Shown here one piece after another: positions 25,701-33,872 of a stretch of 64,000 nt of DNA. Position 1 is the stretch's first letter; each line of letters opens with the position of its first letter. Source of the stretch: Solirubrobacterales bacterium 67-14 (GTDB taxonomy: Bacteria > Actinomycetota > Thermoleophilia > Solirubrobacterales > 70-9); assembly GCA_001897355.1 (NCBI GenBank), contig MKST01000011.1:209476-273475 (forward strand), written 5' to 3'. Position numbers and translations under genes: made by a program. The notes beneath the pieces are model-generated. The model did no database searches. It had not been told where the DNA came from and worked only from the letters and a program-made list of their open reading frames with translations.

Positions 25701-26776
25701 GCAGTCACCAGGCCCGGCTCAGACGTGGCCGGTGCGATCGAGCGGAGTCGGTCAACGACATGGGCTGCATCCCTCCCACAGCCGCGCAGGGTATTTGAGG
25801 AGAAGCTCCTCTGGAACTCGAGGCCGACGAACCCGAGACCTGGCACCACGGTCGATACACCGCCGCCATGGCTGGGCGTTCCGTCCGTGGTAAGGGCACC
25901 GAGGTGGTTCAGGTAGGCGAGGTTAGGTCGATACCCGGTGGCGAGGATCAGGTGGTCGGCATGCTCTCGCGAGCCATCGGACCACACCAACTCGTGACCG
26001 TCGATCCGGTCGAACATCGGCCGTCGGGCGAACTCGCCTCGCTCGATCGCGGACCTGTAGAGCCCGTCGTCTATGACCGAGACCGGCAGCCGATTCAAGA
26101 GCCACGAGACCTTGGCCGTGTCGAATCGGGTCAGAGTCAGCCACCAGTGGATGTCCCGACCGAGCGGCCTTTGGCTCATCCACTTGATCTTGCTTCTTGT
26201 CGCGAGAATGACCTCTGACTCCGGCGCGAGATCGGCGGCGATCTGAATCGCCGAGTTGCCGGCACCGACCACCACGACCCGCGAGCCCGCGAACGGCTCG
26301 GGAGAGATGTACTCCGCCGAGTGGATCACCTGCCCTCCGAAACCTTCCAGCCCGCGCAGGTCGGGCTGGAAGGGCCGCTCGAAGTGTCCGGTGGCAGCGA
26401 TCACCGATCTCGACCAGTAGACGGACCCAGCCTCGGTGTTGGTCAGGAAGCCACCTTCCGGATGACGTTCCACGGATTCGACCCTCTCCCCCATGCGCAG
26501 ATCATCCGAGAACTGCTGTCCGTAGCTCTCCAGATACGCGATCACCTCATCCCGAGACGGGTACCGATCTGGATCACCATCCATCTCAAGCCCGGGCAGT
26601 CCGGAGTATCTGGCCGGAGAGAACAACTTGAGGCTTTCGTAGTAGCGAGGCCACGAGCCAGCCGTGGACTCCGAAGCATCGAGAAGCAGAGTCTCGATGC
26701 CCCGCTGGCGTGCCGTGTGGGCAGCGGCCAAACCCGACTGGCCGGCTCCGATGACGAGGAGTTCGGTGCGTTCCAT
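25697..26776 (-). CDS. FAD-dependent monooxygenase, ArsO-like
   Basis: A 359-residue two-dinucleotide-fold flavoprotein: FAD site VIGAGQSGLAAAHTA at the N-terminus and NADPH site VVVVGAGNSAIQIAADL near residue 170. The motif WPRYYESLKLFSPARYSGLPG is typical of the CzcO/ArsO-like group often found in arsenic operons; ArsO proteins have been linked to arsenic detoxification but the reaction is unsettled. It is first in an operon with the MFS pump and is divergent from an arsR-type gene. Confidence 0.82.
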   Translation of the reverse strand: MERTELLVIGAGQSGLAAAHTARQRGIETLLLDASESTAGSWPRYYESLKLFSPARYSGLPGLEMDGDPDRYPSRDEVIAYLESYGQQFSDDLRMGERVESVERHPEGGFLTNTEAGSVYWSRSVIAATGHFERPFQPDLRGLEGFGGQVIHSAEYISPEPFAGSRVVVVGAGNSAIQIAADLAPESEVILATRSKIKWMSQRPLGRDIHWWLTLTRFDTAKVSWLLNRLPVSVIDDGLYRSAIERGEFARRPMFDRIDGHELVWSDGSREHADHLILATGYRPNLAYLNHLGALTTDGTPSHGGGVSTVVPGLGFVGLEFQRSFSSNTLRGCGRDAAHVVDRLRSIAPATSEPGLVTA

Positions 26777-26787
26777 GACGCCATCGT

Positions 26788-26811
26788 ATCGTTATTTTCC
26801 GAAATGACGAT
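26788..26811. promoter_or_regulatory. Candidate operator of the divergent ArsR protein
   Basis: An inverted repeat of 10-4-10 layout, ATCGTTATTT-TCCG-AAATGACGAT, with one mismatched pair. It lies between the divergent monooxygenase (start 26776) and arsR-like (start 26832) genes and probably controls both. Confidence 0.65.
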
Positions 26812-26831
26812 GTGAGTGCAATAATGTGGGC

Positions 26832-27140
26832 ATGGCAGGCGCACCAGAGATAGACGGTACGACCCAGGACTTCCTGAAAGCCCTGGCAAGCGAAACGCGC
26901 CAGTCGATGCTTCGCCTCTTCGTCGGCGGAGCCGAACTCAGCGTCGGCGAAATCGCAGACCGCGCCGGCCTGAGCCCATCGACCGCCTCCGCCCACCTGG
27001 CCCTCATGCGCCGCGGAGGGTTACTCGTTTCGCGCAGGGAAGGCAAGACCGTCCACTACCGCGTAGATGCGGGCCAGATCGGCGACAAGCTCGACGACGT
27101 CAAGACCTACCTCTACTGCTGCTGCCCGCCCAAGGACTGA
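26832..27140 (+). CDS. ArsR-family repressor with C-terminal Cys triplet
   Basis: A 102-residue winged-helix repressor with HTH LSPSTASAHLALMRRGGL. Unlike the other ArsR proteins in this window it lacks the CVC pair in the recognition helix. Instead its last residues read YCCCPPKD, a likely As(III) or thiophilic-metal site. ATG 26832 is used; an in-frame GTG lies at 26826. It is divergent from the monooxygenase-MFS pair, with an operator between. Confidence 0.88.
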   Translation: MAGAPEIDGTTQDFLKALASETRQSMLRLFVGGAELSVGEIADRAGLSPSTASAHLALMRRGGLLVSRREGKTVHYRVDAGQIGDKLDDVKTYLYCCCPPKD

Positions 27141-27188
27141 CTCATTGTCTGAACTTCTTGGAATGAGACCGCCGGGCGGCGCACCATC

Positions 27189-28187
27189 TCATTGAGTCCG
27201 AACTGATTCGACTGCTCTTCGAAGCTCGTCTGCGCCGAAAGCCCCCTCGATTCTCGACAAGATGTTCCCGTTTCGGTCGAACACGAATAGCCAGGGTTCG
27301 CTGGCCAGGTTGAACGCCTTGAGTTCCGGACGGATTCCTTTGGTTGGATCGTTCTCGTTGTAGACCTCTTGATGGATGAAAGCGACTTCATCCTTGAATT
27401 CTTCGCGCACCTGTTCAGCGATGTCCACCACCGGCCCGCAGACGCGGCTCTCGCAGAATGCCGGAGTCGAGAAGAGCAGAACGACCGGCTTTCGCCCGAT
27501 GACTTCAGCGAAGTCGTCGTTGTGCATCTGGTCGGGTGGGACTCGGGTGTCGATCTTCGACATGTCGCCGCCAACATCCGCGGGGGTCTGCGTGTGGATT
27601 TTCGGCGCGGCGTCTCCGGCGCCGGGTATGCCGGGAAACTTGCCCACGACGATGCTGGACATCCTGGTGCTCTGTAGTCCATCGTCGGTCTTGAAGACAG
27701 CGAGAATCTGCCATTCGCCTTTTCGTGCGAGGTTCACCTCGGGAACGACGTAGACGACTTCGGGAGCGCCGCCTGTTCCGGCGCTGGTCTGGGATCGGAA
27801 CGCCGGTGCCGTTTGGAGCGGTTCGGCATCGGCGGGATAAGGACCCTTGGCCTTACCGTCCGCACCGGGCGCGAAGTACAGCGCGACCTGAGCGTCGCTG
27901 ACCATTTCCTTTGCGAGCGTGAAAACTCCAAATGCGTACCGATTTTGCCCTCTCTCGAACACGAGTTGACCGGGCAGGGCCACGTACTCGCTTTCGGGGA
28001 GCGGTTCCGCTATCTCGGTGAGCGTTTGGCCTTCGGTGGCGGGAAACTCGAGGGGATCCGGGGTGGACGGAGCCTGGTATCCGTCGCCCGCCCCTCGCCC
28101 GCAGCCCGCGAACAACAGAACAAGAATCGCCACGACCAATAGCTGCCGCCTCGGGTTCCACCCGGCCGGGACGCTGCCCGAGATCAT
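27189..28187 (-). CDS. Thioredoxin-fold lipoprotein 1 with C-x4-C site
   Basis: A 332-residue lipoprotein (lipobox LLFAGC, Cys29). Residues 65-185 form an unassigned beta-rich domain; residues 225-332 are a thioredoxin-like fold (KPVVLLFSTPAF, then EPWLFVFDRNG with the usual cis-Pro position as EPW). The active site is not CxxC but CESRVCGP (Cys245, Cys250): the VCGP keeps the first redox Cys of WCGPC, the second is Val, and a new Cys stands five residues before. It shares one base with the ccdA stop/start, so CcdA is its likely electron donor. A paralogue lies at 38861-39853. Confidence 0.82.
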   Translation of the reverse strand: MISGSVPAGWNPRRQLLVVAILVLLFAGCGRGAGDGYQAPSTPDPLEFPATEGQTLTEIAEPLPESEYVALPGQLVFERGQNRYAFGVFTLAKEMVSDAQVALYFAPGADGKAKGPYPADAEPLQTAPAFRSQTSAGTGGAPEVVYVVPEVNLARKGEWQILAVFKTDDGLQSTRMSSIVVGKFPGIPGAGDAAPKIHTQTPADVGGDMSKIDTRVPPDQMHNDDFAEVIGRKPVVLLFSTPAFCESRVCGPVVDIAEQVREEFKDEVAFIHQEVYNENDPTKGIRPELKAFNLASEPWLFVFDRNGNILSRIEGAFGADELRRAVESVRTQ

Positions 28188-28945
28188 CAGACGGCACTCC
28201 AAAAATCGATACCGAGATCGGTCATCCACCTCTGTACCTCGATATTGAGACGGGAGAGCTCTCCGGTCCAGATCAAGATTCCCATGGCGATCAAGACTGC
28301 CCCACCCAAAGCGATGATCACGTCGTAGTGTCGCTTGACCACGGCGAATGCAGCGGTCATACGATTGAAGGCGAGCACCGTCACCAGGAACGGGATCGCC
28401 AGGCCAGCGGAATATACGGCGAGCAAGAACGCCCCTCTCGCAGCCGAGCCGGAGAGAGATGCCGCCGAGAGGATCGCCCCCAACGTAGGCCCGATACATG
28501 GGGTCCACGCGAAGGCAAAAGCAGCACCGGCGACTACCGGGCCGCCTTTGCCGGCCCGGGTCATCAGGGCGTCGACGTGCCATTCGCGGTTCAGTTTGGT
28601 CACGAAGAACGATGCCACGAAGAGCACCCCCATCAGGACGATGACGGCCGCAGCGACTTTGTCAAGAAGTTGGCGTTGGTCGCTGAGGATCGAACCGAGC
28701 TTGGTCGCGCTCAGGCCTAGAAGGATGAAGATCGCCGAAAAGCTGGCTACGAAGAACAGGCTCGGAACGAGAACACGCCTCCACCCCGCCTCGTCGAGTT
28801 CGTCAACCGCAACTCCCGAAACCGCCGACAAGTATCCGGGCACCAAGGGCAGGACGCATGGCGACAGGAAGGACACCATCCCCGCCAAGAGCGCCGCGAG
28901 CAGCCCGATTCCCGCGGTTGGATCTGACATCGCTACGAGGTCCAT
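28187..28945 (-). CDS. ccdA: CcdA/DsbD-like membrane thiol transporter
   Basis: A 252-residue inner-membrane protein with six to seven helices that passes electrons from cytoplasmic thioredoxin to extracytoplasmic thiol proteins. Its two redox cysteines are in SPCVLPLVPGY and TPCIGPTLGA. It is first in an operon with the thioredoxin-like lipoprotein. ATG 28945 directly touches the large palindrome of BlaI box 1; the in-frame ATG 28930 (MSDPTAG) is the alternative. Neither has a clear ribosome site, so the mRNA may be leaderless. Confidence 0.9.
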   Translation of the reverse strand: MDLVAMSDPTAGIGLLAALLAGMVSFLSPCVLPLVPGYLSAVSGVAVDELDEAGWRRVLVPSLFFVASFSAIFILLGLSATKLGSILSDQRQLLDKVAAAVIVLMGVLFVASFFVTKLNREWHVDALMTRAGKGGPVVAGAAFAFAWTPCIGPTLGAILSAASLSGSAARGAFLLAVYSAGLAIPFLVTVLAFNRMTAAFAVVKRHYDVIIALGGAVLIAMGILIWTGELSRLNIEVQRWMTDLGIDFWSAV

Positions 28946-28947
28946 TA

Positions 28948-28966
28948 CTACTACTGATAGTAGTAG
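28948..28966. promoter_or_regulatory. BlaI-type operator, box 1 (before ccdA)
   Basis: CTACTACT-GAT-AGTAGTAG, the centre of a perfect 11-3-11 inverted repeat at 28945-28969. It matches the consensus CTACTACA-n3-TGTAGTAG in 14 of 16 arm positions and adjoins the ccdA start. Confidence 0.75.
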
Positions 28967-28994
28967 TAAGAGGCGCTTGGTACCTCGTCGCCTC

Positions 28995-31145
28995 TCATCG
29001 CCGTAGGAGTCTCAGAGCGTTGAGGGTCACCGCCAGGGACATGCCCATATCGGCGGCGACCGCCACGACGAGAGTAACTAGTCCGAACGGCGCCAACAAG
29101 ACGAGGACGAACTTGACTGCGAGAGACGCGACGACGTTGACGCGCATGATCCCGAGCGCGCGACGAGCGCGGGAGACCGCATTAGGAAGGCGGTCTAGGC
29201 GATCTGACATCAGCGCGACGTCGGCCGCTCCCAGGGCGACATCGCTGCCAGCGGCGCCCATCGCCACTCCGACCGGCGCCGCCGCCAAGGCCGGAGCGTC
29301 GTTGATGCCATCGCCGACCATTGCCACGACCTCACCACCGGCCGCGAGACTATCTATCGCTTGGAGCTTGTCTTCCGGCAGGAGCTCGGCGCGCCATTCG
29401 TCAATACCCACGCTTGCGCTGACCTTTCGGGCGATCGAATCACTGTCGCCGGTCAAAATCGCGGTCCGCTCGATGCCCGCGGCATGGAGCCCAGCGATCG
29501 CACCTGATGCCTCGGGACGTAGCTGGTCAGCGACGCCGAAGACGGCGAGTGGCCGATCCTCCGTGCCCAGCACGAGCGCGGTTTGCCCCGCCTCGTGCAT
29601 CCGGTTGACTTCGGCAGGTAGTGCGTCAAGCCGCTCGCCAGCCAGACGTGGTCCCCCTACCCATAGTTCACGGTCACCGACGTTCGCTTCGGCGCCCCGG
29701 CCCGGCAACGCACGAAATCCGCTCGCGGTAGGGATCGTGAGTTCCCTCTCGCGGGCGGCACGAACGATCGCGGCGGCAAGCGGGTGTTCCGAGCGCGTCT
29801 CGACGGCGGCCGTCAGAGCGAGAGCTTCATCTTCGGAGTGTGCCCGATCCAGCAGAGTCACCTGCTCCAGTTCCGGGGAACCGAAGGTGAGGGTGCCGGT
29901 CTTGTCGAGTGCGATGACGTTGACGCGACCCAGATCCTCCAAAGCTTGCCCGGAGGCGATCAGTACGCCGTCACGGGCCGCCCCGCCGATAGCGGACACG
30001 ACCGCGACCGGCACCGAGATGACGAGTGAGCAGGGACAGGCGACGATCAGCAGCGCCAACGCCCGGTAGCCCCATGTGTCGGGGTCGCCACCGAATGCCA
30101 GCGGTGGCAGCACCGCGAGCGCAAGGGCGGTGACGAAGACGAGCGGGGTGTAGATGGCCGCGAAGCGGTCGATGAAGCGTTCGGCCGGTGCGCGGCTGGC
30201 CTGTGCGTCCTCAACCATGGCCGCGATCCTCGACAGCGTCGACTCGGCCGCCGGCCGGCTCGCCTCGATCGTGAGCGAGCCCGCCACCGCGAGGGAACCG
30301 CCGAAGACTTCGTCCCCTGGCCCTACGTCAACTGGAACCGATTCGCCCGTTATCGCCGACTGATCGACCCCCGAGGTTCCCTCCACCACCCGGCCATCAA
30401 CGGCGAATCGCTCACCCGGACGGACCACAAGTAGATCGCCCTGCGCCACTAGGGCGGCCGGGACGGTTCGCTCGTGACCGTCGACGAATAGGCGGGCCTC
30501 GCTCGGCGCGAGCTCCATAAGCGATTCGACGGCGCGGCGGGTGCGATCGAGCGCGAAGCTCTCCAGCGTCGTGCCAATCGCGAACAGCACCAGCACCCAG
30601 GCACCTTCGGCGTACTCCCCAATGGCGACGGCGCCGACAGCGGCAAGCGCCATCAGGACGTTCATATCGAGCTTGCGCACCGCGACAGCCCCAGCCGCCG
30701 CACGGGCAATCGGCCAGCCGCCAACGATCATGGACAACAGATAGAGCGACTCGGCCAAAACGACTGGCGCGCCAAGCAAGGATGCGACAACGCCCACCAA
30801 CAGCAACGGAACGGAAACAAGCGTCGAGAGGGTTCGCGCGTCGCGACGCCAGAACCCCGCCTTACCCTCTCGCGGATGATCCGCCGGGTAGGCCCGGTAA
30901 CCAGCGCGCGAGACTGCCGCAAGCACTACGCCATCGGGTATGTCACCTTGGATCGCCAAGGAAGCACTACCGAACGAGACCTGGACCGACTGGACGCCGT
31001 CCAACTCCGCGACTCTCTTTTGCACAGTCTGGGCGCAGGCTGCGCAGTCCATGCCTTCGACGCGGTACCGGCGGCTGCCCTCGGACTCGGCGACGGCTTC
31101 GTCCCCTGGCGCGGGAGCCATCGGCAATTCGGTCAGGCCGGCCAT
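28995..31145 (-). CDS. cadA: Cd/Zn/Co-type P1B-ATPase with HMA domain
   Basis: A 716-residue exporter. One HMA metal-binding domain is at the N-terminus (GMDCAACAQT, Cys34 and Cys37), followed by eight expected helices, TGES (about 266-269), the membrane metal motif CPC (370-372), DKTGTLT (Asp414) and GDGINDAPAL. The CPCSLVISVP sequence fits the Zn/Cd/Pb group. ATG 31145 shares one base with the stop of its ArsR-type repressor. It is the second pump/repressor pair in the window, but the APC variant of the first is not seen here. Confidence 0.92.
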   Translation of the reverse strand: MAGLTELPMAPAPGDEAVAESEGSRRYRVEGMDCAACAQTVQKRVAELDGVQSVQVSFGSASLAIQGDIPDGVVLAAVSRAGYRAYPADHPREGKAGFWRRDARTLSTLVSVPLLLVGVVASLLGAPVVLAESLYLLSMIVGGWPIARAAAGAVAVRKLDMNVLMALAAVGAVAIGEYAEGAWVLVLFAIGTTLESFALDRTRRAVESLMELAPSEARLFVDGHERTVPAALVAQGDLLVVRPGERFAVDGRVVEGTSGVDQSAITGESVPVDVGPGDEVFGGSLAVAGSLTIEASRPAAESTLSRIAAMVEDAQASRAPAERFIDRFAAIYTPLVFVTALALAVLPPLAFGGDPDTWGYRALALLIVACPCSLVISVPVAVVSAIGGAARDGVLIASGQALEDLGRVNVIALDKTGTLTFGSPELEQVTLLDRAHSEDEALALTAAVETRSEHPLAAAIVRAARERELTIPTASGFRALPGRGAEANVGDRELWVGGPRLAGERLDALPAEVNRMHEAGQTALVLGTEDRPLAVFGVADQLRPEASGAIAGLHAAGIERTAILTGDSDSIARKVSASVGIDEWRAELLPEDKLQAIDSLAAGGEVVAMVGDGINDAPALAAAPVGVAMGAAGSDVALGAADVALMSDRLDRLPNAVSRARRALGIMRVNVVASLAVKFVLVLLAPFGLVTLVVAVAADMGMSLAVTLNALRLLRR

Positions 31146-31504
31146 CAGGCCTTACTCGCTCTAGCGAGCACTACATCGAGGAGGCTCGCTCCGCGATCCG
31201 TCAACTCGTACATGACCATCTTCCCCTCCCGACGAGAGCCCGCCAGTCCTGCTGTCTTCAGCTGCCGAGCATGGTGGGAAACGAGCCTCTCACTGCGACC
31301 AAGGATCCAAGCGAGGTCACAAACGCACGCAGATCCCGCCTCCCCCAGTGCGACTGCCAGAGCCAACCGGGTTCCATCGCCGAGCGCCTTGGCGGCTGCG
31401 GCGGACTCTTCGAGTTCCTGGACTGACGGCATTTGATCGCGGACCCTTTCCGCCTTGGGCAGGTCCAGGCAGAGCAGGTCGCAGGTGTCTTCGTCGTGGG
31501 TCAT
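31145..31504 (-). CDS. ArsR/SmtB-family metal repressor (CmtR/CadC-like), second copy
   Basis: A 119-residue repressor, paralogue of the one at 3375-3722. Both share the N-terminal CDLLCLDLP-like motif and the recognition-helix cysteines (ACVCDLAWILGRSERLV). ATG 31504 is used, since ATG 31519 would lie within the operator repeat 31514-31541. It overlaps cadA by one base (TGATG), so it is the likely Cd/Zn/Pb sensor of that pump. Confidence 0.9.
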   Translation of the reverse strand: MTHDEDTCDLLCLDLPKAERVRDQMPSVQELEESAAAAKALGDGTRLALAVALGEAGSACVCDLAWILGRSERLVSHHARQLKTAGLAGSRREGKMVMYELTDRGASLLDVVLARASKA

Positions 31505-31513
31505 GCCTAGAGG

Positions 31514-31541
31514 ATACATACAAACATCCGTTGGTATGTAT
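31514..31541. promoter_or_regulatory. Candidate operator of the cadA repressor
   Basis: ATACATAC (31514-31521) and GTATGTAT (31534-31541) form a perfect 8-bp inverted repeat with a 12-nt spacer containing further AT-rich half sites. It lies 10 nt before the repressor start. Confidence 0.65.
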
Positions 31542-31581
31542 GGTTATGCCTTAGGAGGCTGACAGGCGGGACCCGAGGCAC

Positions 31582-31600
31582 CTCTTACATCGTGTAGTAG
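31582..31600. promoter_or_regulatory. BlaI-type operator, box 2 (before the CDF gene)
   Basis: CTCTTACA-TCG-TGTAGTAG: the right arm is perfect and the left arm keeps 6 of 8 consensus bases. It ends 29 nt before the cation-efflux gene. The cadA repressor operator is separate, 40 nt to the left. Confidence 0.65.
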
Positions 31601-31629
31601 TTAGACGTCCTTCCTCGTACACTGGACCC

Positions 31630-32577
31630 ATGAGCAGCCATTCCCACGACCACGAGCACGACGACGGGCATAGTCATGGACTAGGCGCGTATCGCGGTGC
31701 CGATCGTCGGGCGCTGCTGGTGGCCGCGCTCCTCACGGGCGGTTTCATGGTCGCCGAGGCGGTCGGCGGCGTGGTCACCGGATCTCTGGCCCTGCTGGCT
31801 GACGCCGGCCACATGCTCTCGGACAGCTTCTCGCTCGCGCTGGCTCTGTTCGCGGTGACGATCGCCGCAAGGCCGGCAACCTCCAAGCGCACCTTCGGAT
31901 ACAAGCGGGCCGAGATCCTGGCCGCGCTCGTCAACGGCATCCTGCTCGTTCTCGTTTCGGTTTGGGTCGTGTACGAGGCGATCGGCCGTCTGAACGACCC
32001 GGTCGAGATCCTTGGCGGAGGGATGCTGGCGATCGCCGTGCTCGGGCTTCTGATCAACGTCGCCGCGTTCCTCGTCCTTTGGAAAGGCGGCGGGGAAAGT
32101 CTCAACGTAAAGGCGGCGCTCCGGCACGTGCTGGGCGATCTACTCGGGTCGGTCGGAGTCATTCTTGCCGCGGGGGTGATCCTCCTCACCGGGTGGTCGC
32201 CGATCGATCCGATCGTCTCGATCCTGATCTCGCTCTTGATCGCCGCGAGTGCTTGGTCGGTGCTGAAGGAATCGGTGGACGTCCTATTGGAATCGGCCCC
32301 CGTGGACATCGACACCGACGAGGTCGGCAAAGCGATGGCCGGCATGGCAGGCGTCGAACAGGTTCACGATCTTCACATCTGGCAGATCACTTCCGGTTTT
32401 CCCGCCCTCTCGGCACACATCCTCGTGGGCAGAGAAGACGACTGCCACACCATCCGACGCGACGTCGATTCGCTACTCAAAGAACACTACGACATCGAGC
32501 ACGCGACCCTGCAAGTCGAACACGTGCCCGGTCCGGAGTTGATCGCCCTGGACACGCCCGACGGCGGGAAATCCTGA
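31630..32577 (+). CDS. Cation diffusion facilitator (CzcD/ZitB-type)
   Basis: A 315-residue metal/proton antiporter of the inner membrane, probably exporting Zn(II), Cd(II) or Co(II). The His-rich N-terminus (HSHDHEHDDGHSHG) binds metal. Six helices carry the HxxxD sites (ADAGHMLSD in helix 2, RHVLGDLLGS in helix 5), and a cytoplasmic domain ends VHDLHIWQITSGFPALSAH. It has its own promoter region with BlaI box 2. It converges with the M23 peptidase gene, one base apart. Confidence 0.92.
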   Translation: MSSHSHDHEHDDGHSHGLGAYRGADRRALLVAALLTGGFMVAEAVGGVVTGSLALLADAGHMLSDSFSLALALFAVTIAARPATSKRTFGYKRAEILAALVNGILLVLVSVWVVYEAIGRLNDPVEILGGGMLAIAVLGLLINVAAFLVLWKGGGESLNVKAALRHVLGDLLGSVGVILAAGVILLTGWSPIDPIVSILISLLIAASAWSVLKESVDVLLESAPVDIDTDEVGKAMAGMAGVEQVHDLHIWQITSGFPALSAHILVGREDDCHTIRRDVDSLLKEHYDIEHATLQVEHVPGPELIALDTPDGGKS

Positions 32578-32578
32578 A

Positions 32579-33760
32579 TCACAGATAGGCCATGGGGTCG
32601 GTCGCCGCTCCGTTGAGCCTCACTTCGAAATGGACGTGGGCTCCGAAGCTGTTGCCGGTGTTTCCGACGTAGCCGACCACTTCGCCCTGCTTCACCGATG
32701 CCCCGACCGATGTACCGAACGCCGATTGGTGGGCGTAGCAGGTCGAAAGTCCCCCGCCGTGGTCAACGCATGTGAAGAGCCCGTAGCCACCACTCTCGGC
32801 TTCGGACTGCATCAAGACGACCGTCCCGGAGGCCGCCGCGACGATCGGTGTTCCCTCAGGTCCTGCGATGTCGAGACCTTCGTGGGTTCTCCCCCAACGT
32901 GGACCGAATGGAGAGGTCAACGTCCCGTCGATGGGCCAGATCATGCTGCCTGTCGAGCTCGGCGCCGAGCCAGGCCCTACCGGCAGCGTCGGTGCGGTGA
33001 TCGCACCGATCTCCTTGGCCAGCTTCTCCCGCAGGCCAGCCGCCACGTCTTCCTCTTGCGCAATCTGTCCGCGCACTTCGTCGAGGGCCGCCTGACTCGC
33101 CGACCGAGCCGAGTCGAGCGACGCTACCTGGGTTTCGGTTTCGTTTCGAGCGCTTTGGAGACGATCTCGTTCTGCCGCGATCCTGTCGCGTGACGCCTGG
33201 ATCGTTTCCTTGGCGTTCCTTCGCGCATCGACAATGACGCGGGCTTGCTCCTTGAGGACGCGCACTCGGTCTACGATCGACTCGTCGCGGGACTGGATCG
33301 CCTCGAGGTAAGGGCCGAGCTCGACAAGGTCGCCGTATTCGCCGGCGGCGAGAACCACTGAAGCGAGGTTGGGGGATCCGGAGACGTAGATGTCGACGAT
33401 ACGTTCTCGGAGAGCTCGAAGCGAAGCCTTCAGCTTTCGACGCGTCTTCCTCAACTCGGTCAGAGACGAGTCGAGGCGCTCGGTGGCGATGTCTAGCTCC
33501 GCCTCCACGGAAGCGAGGCGCTCAGCCGCGTCGGCTTCGGCGTCGCGCAACGCGTCGACCGCCTCTTGCATGGCATCTACACGTGTGCCGAGCCGATCCA
33601 ACTTCGAAGTGAGAACTCCCTCTTTCTTCTGATCAGACTCGATCTTCTTCTCGGCGCGGTCGAGCTTCTCCTGGATGCCGGAAGCCTCCACGGTCGGCGC
33701 CCACGCGAGCGAAAGCGCGACGATGGCGAAGATCGCCGCGCCGCAGATCCGTCGCCGCAC
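32579..33760 (-). CDS. EnvC-like coiled-coil M23 peptidase
   Basis: A secreted protein of about 393 residues. A signal peptide (ends TVEASG) is followed by a long coiled coil (about residues 20-240) and a C-terminal LytM/M23 domain (GRTHEGLDIAG, then HVHFEVRLNG), so the zinc site His-x3-Asp and HxH is complete. Either it cleaves wall cross-links itself or, like EnvC, controls another hydrolase. GTG 33760 is chosen because the signal peptide begins there; TTG 33796 is next to BlaI box 3 and has no suitable ribosome site. Confidence 0.85.
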   Translation of the reverse strand: MRRRICGAAIFAIVALSLAWAPTVEASGIQEKLDRAEKKIESDQKKEGVLTSKLDRLGTRVDAMQEAVDALRDAEADAAERLASVEAELDIATERLDSSLTELRKTRRKLKASLRALRERIVDIYVSGSPNLASVVLAAGEYGDLVELGPYLEAIQSRDESIVDRVRVLKEQARVIVDARRNAKETIQASRDRIAAERDRLQSARNETETQVASLDSARSASQAALDEVRGQIAQEEDVAAGLREKLAKEIGAITAPTLPVGPGSAPSSTGSMIWPIDGTLTSPFGPRWGRTHEGLDIAGPEGTPIVAAASGTVVLMQSEAESGGYGLFTCVDHGGGLSTCYAHQSAFGTSVGASVKQGEVVGYVGNTGNSFGAHVHFEVRLNGAATDPMAYL

Positions 33761-33797
33761 GACCGGCGACCTGGTATTCGAGGAGGAAGGAGCCAAG

Positions 33798-33816
33798 CTC
33801 CTACGGACTGTAGTAG
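33798..33816. promoter_or_regulatory. BlaI-type operator, box 3 (before the coiled-coil M23 gene)
   Basis: CTCCTACG-GAC-TGTAGTAG: perfect right arm, left arm 6 of 8. It lies 38 nt before the GTG start of the M23 gene. Confidence 0.65.
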
Positions 33817-33872
33817 CTAGATGGTTTGGTGGTTCGACTCACGAGCCGCCTGCAACCCAAGATGCGGGCGGG

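Noticed and set aside
26632..26660. A further BlaI box at the GTAGTAG near 26640
   Set aside because: The left arm is absent and it lies inside the monooxygenase gene. Similar lone GTAGTAG words at 48.8 and 59.7 kb were rejected for the same reason.
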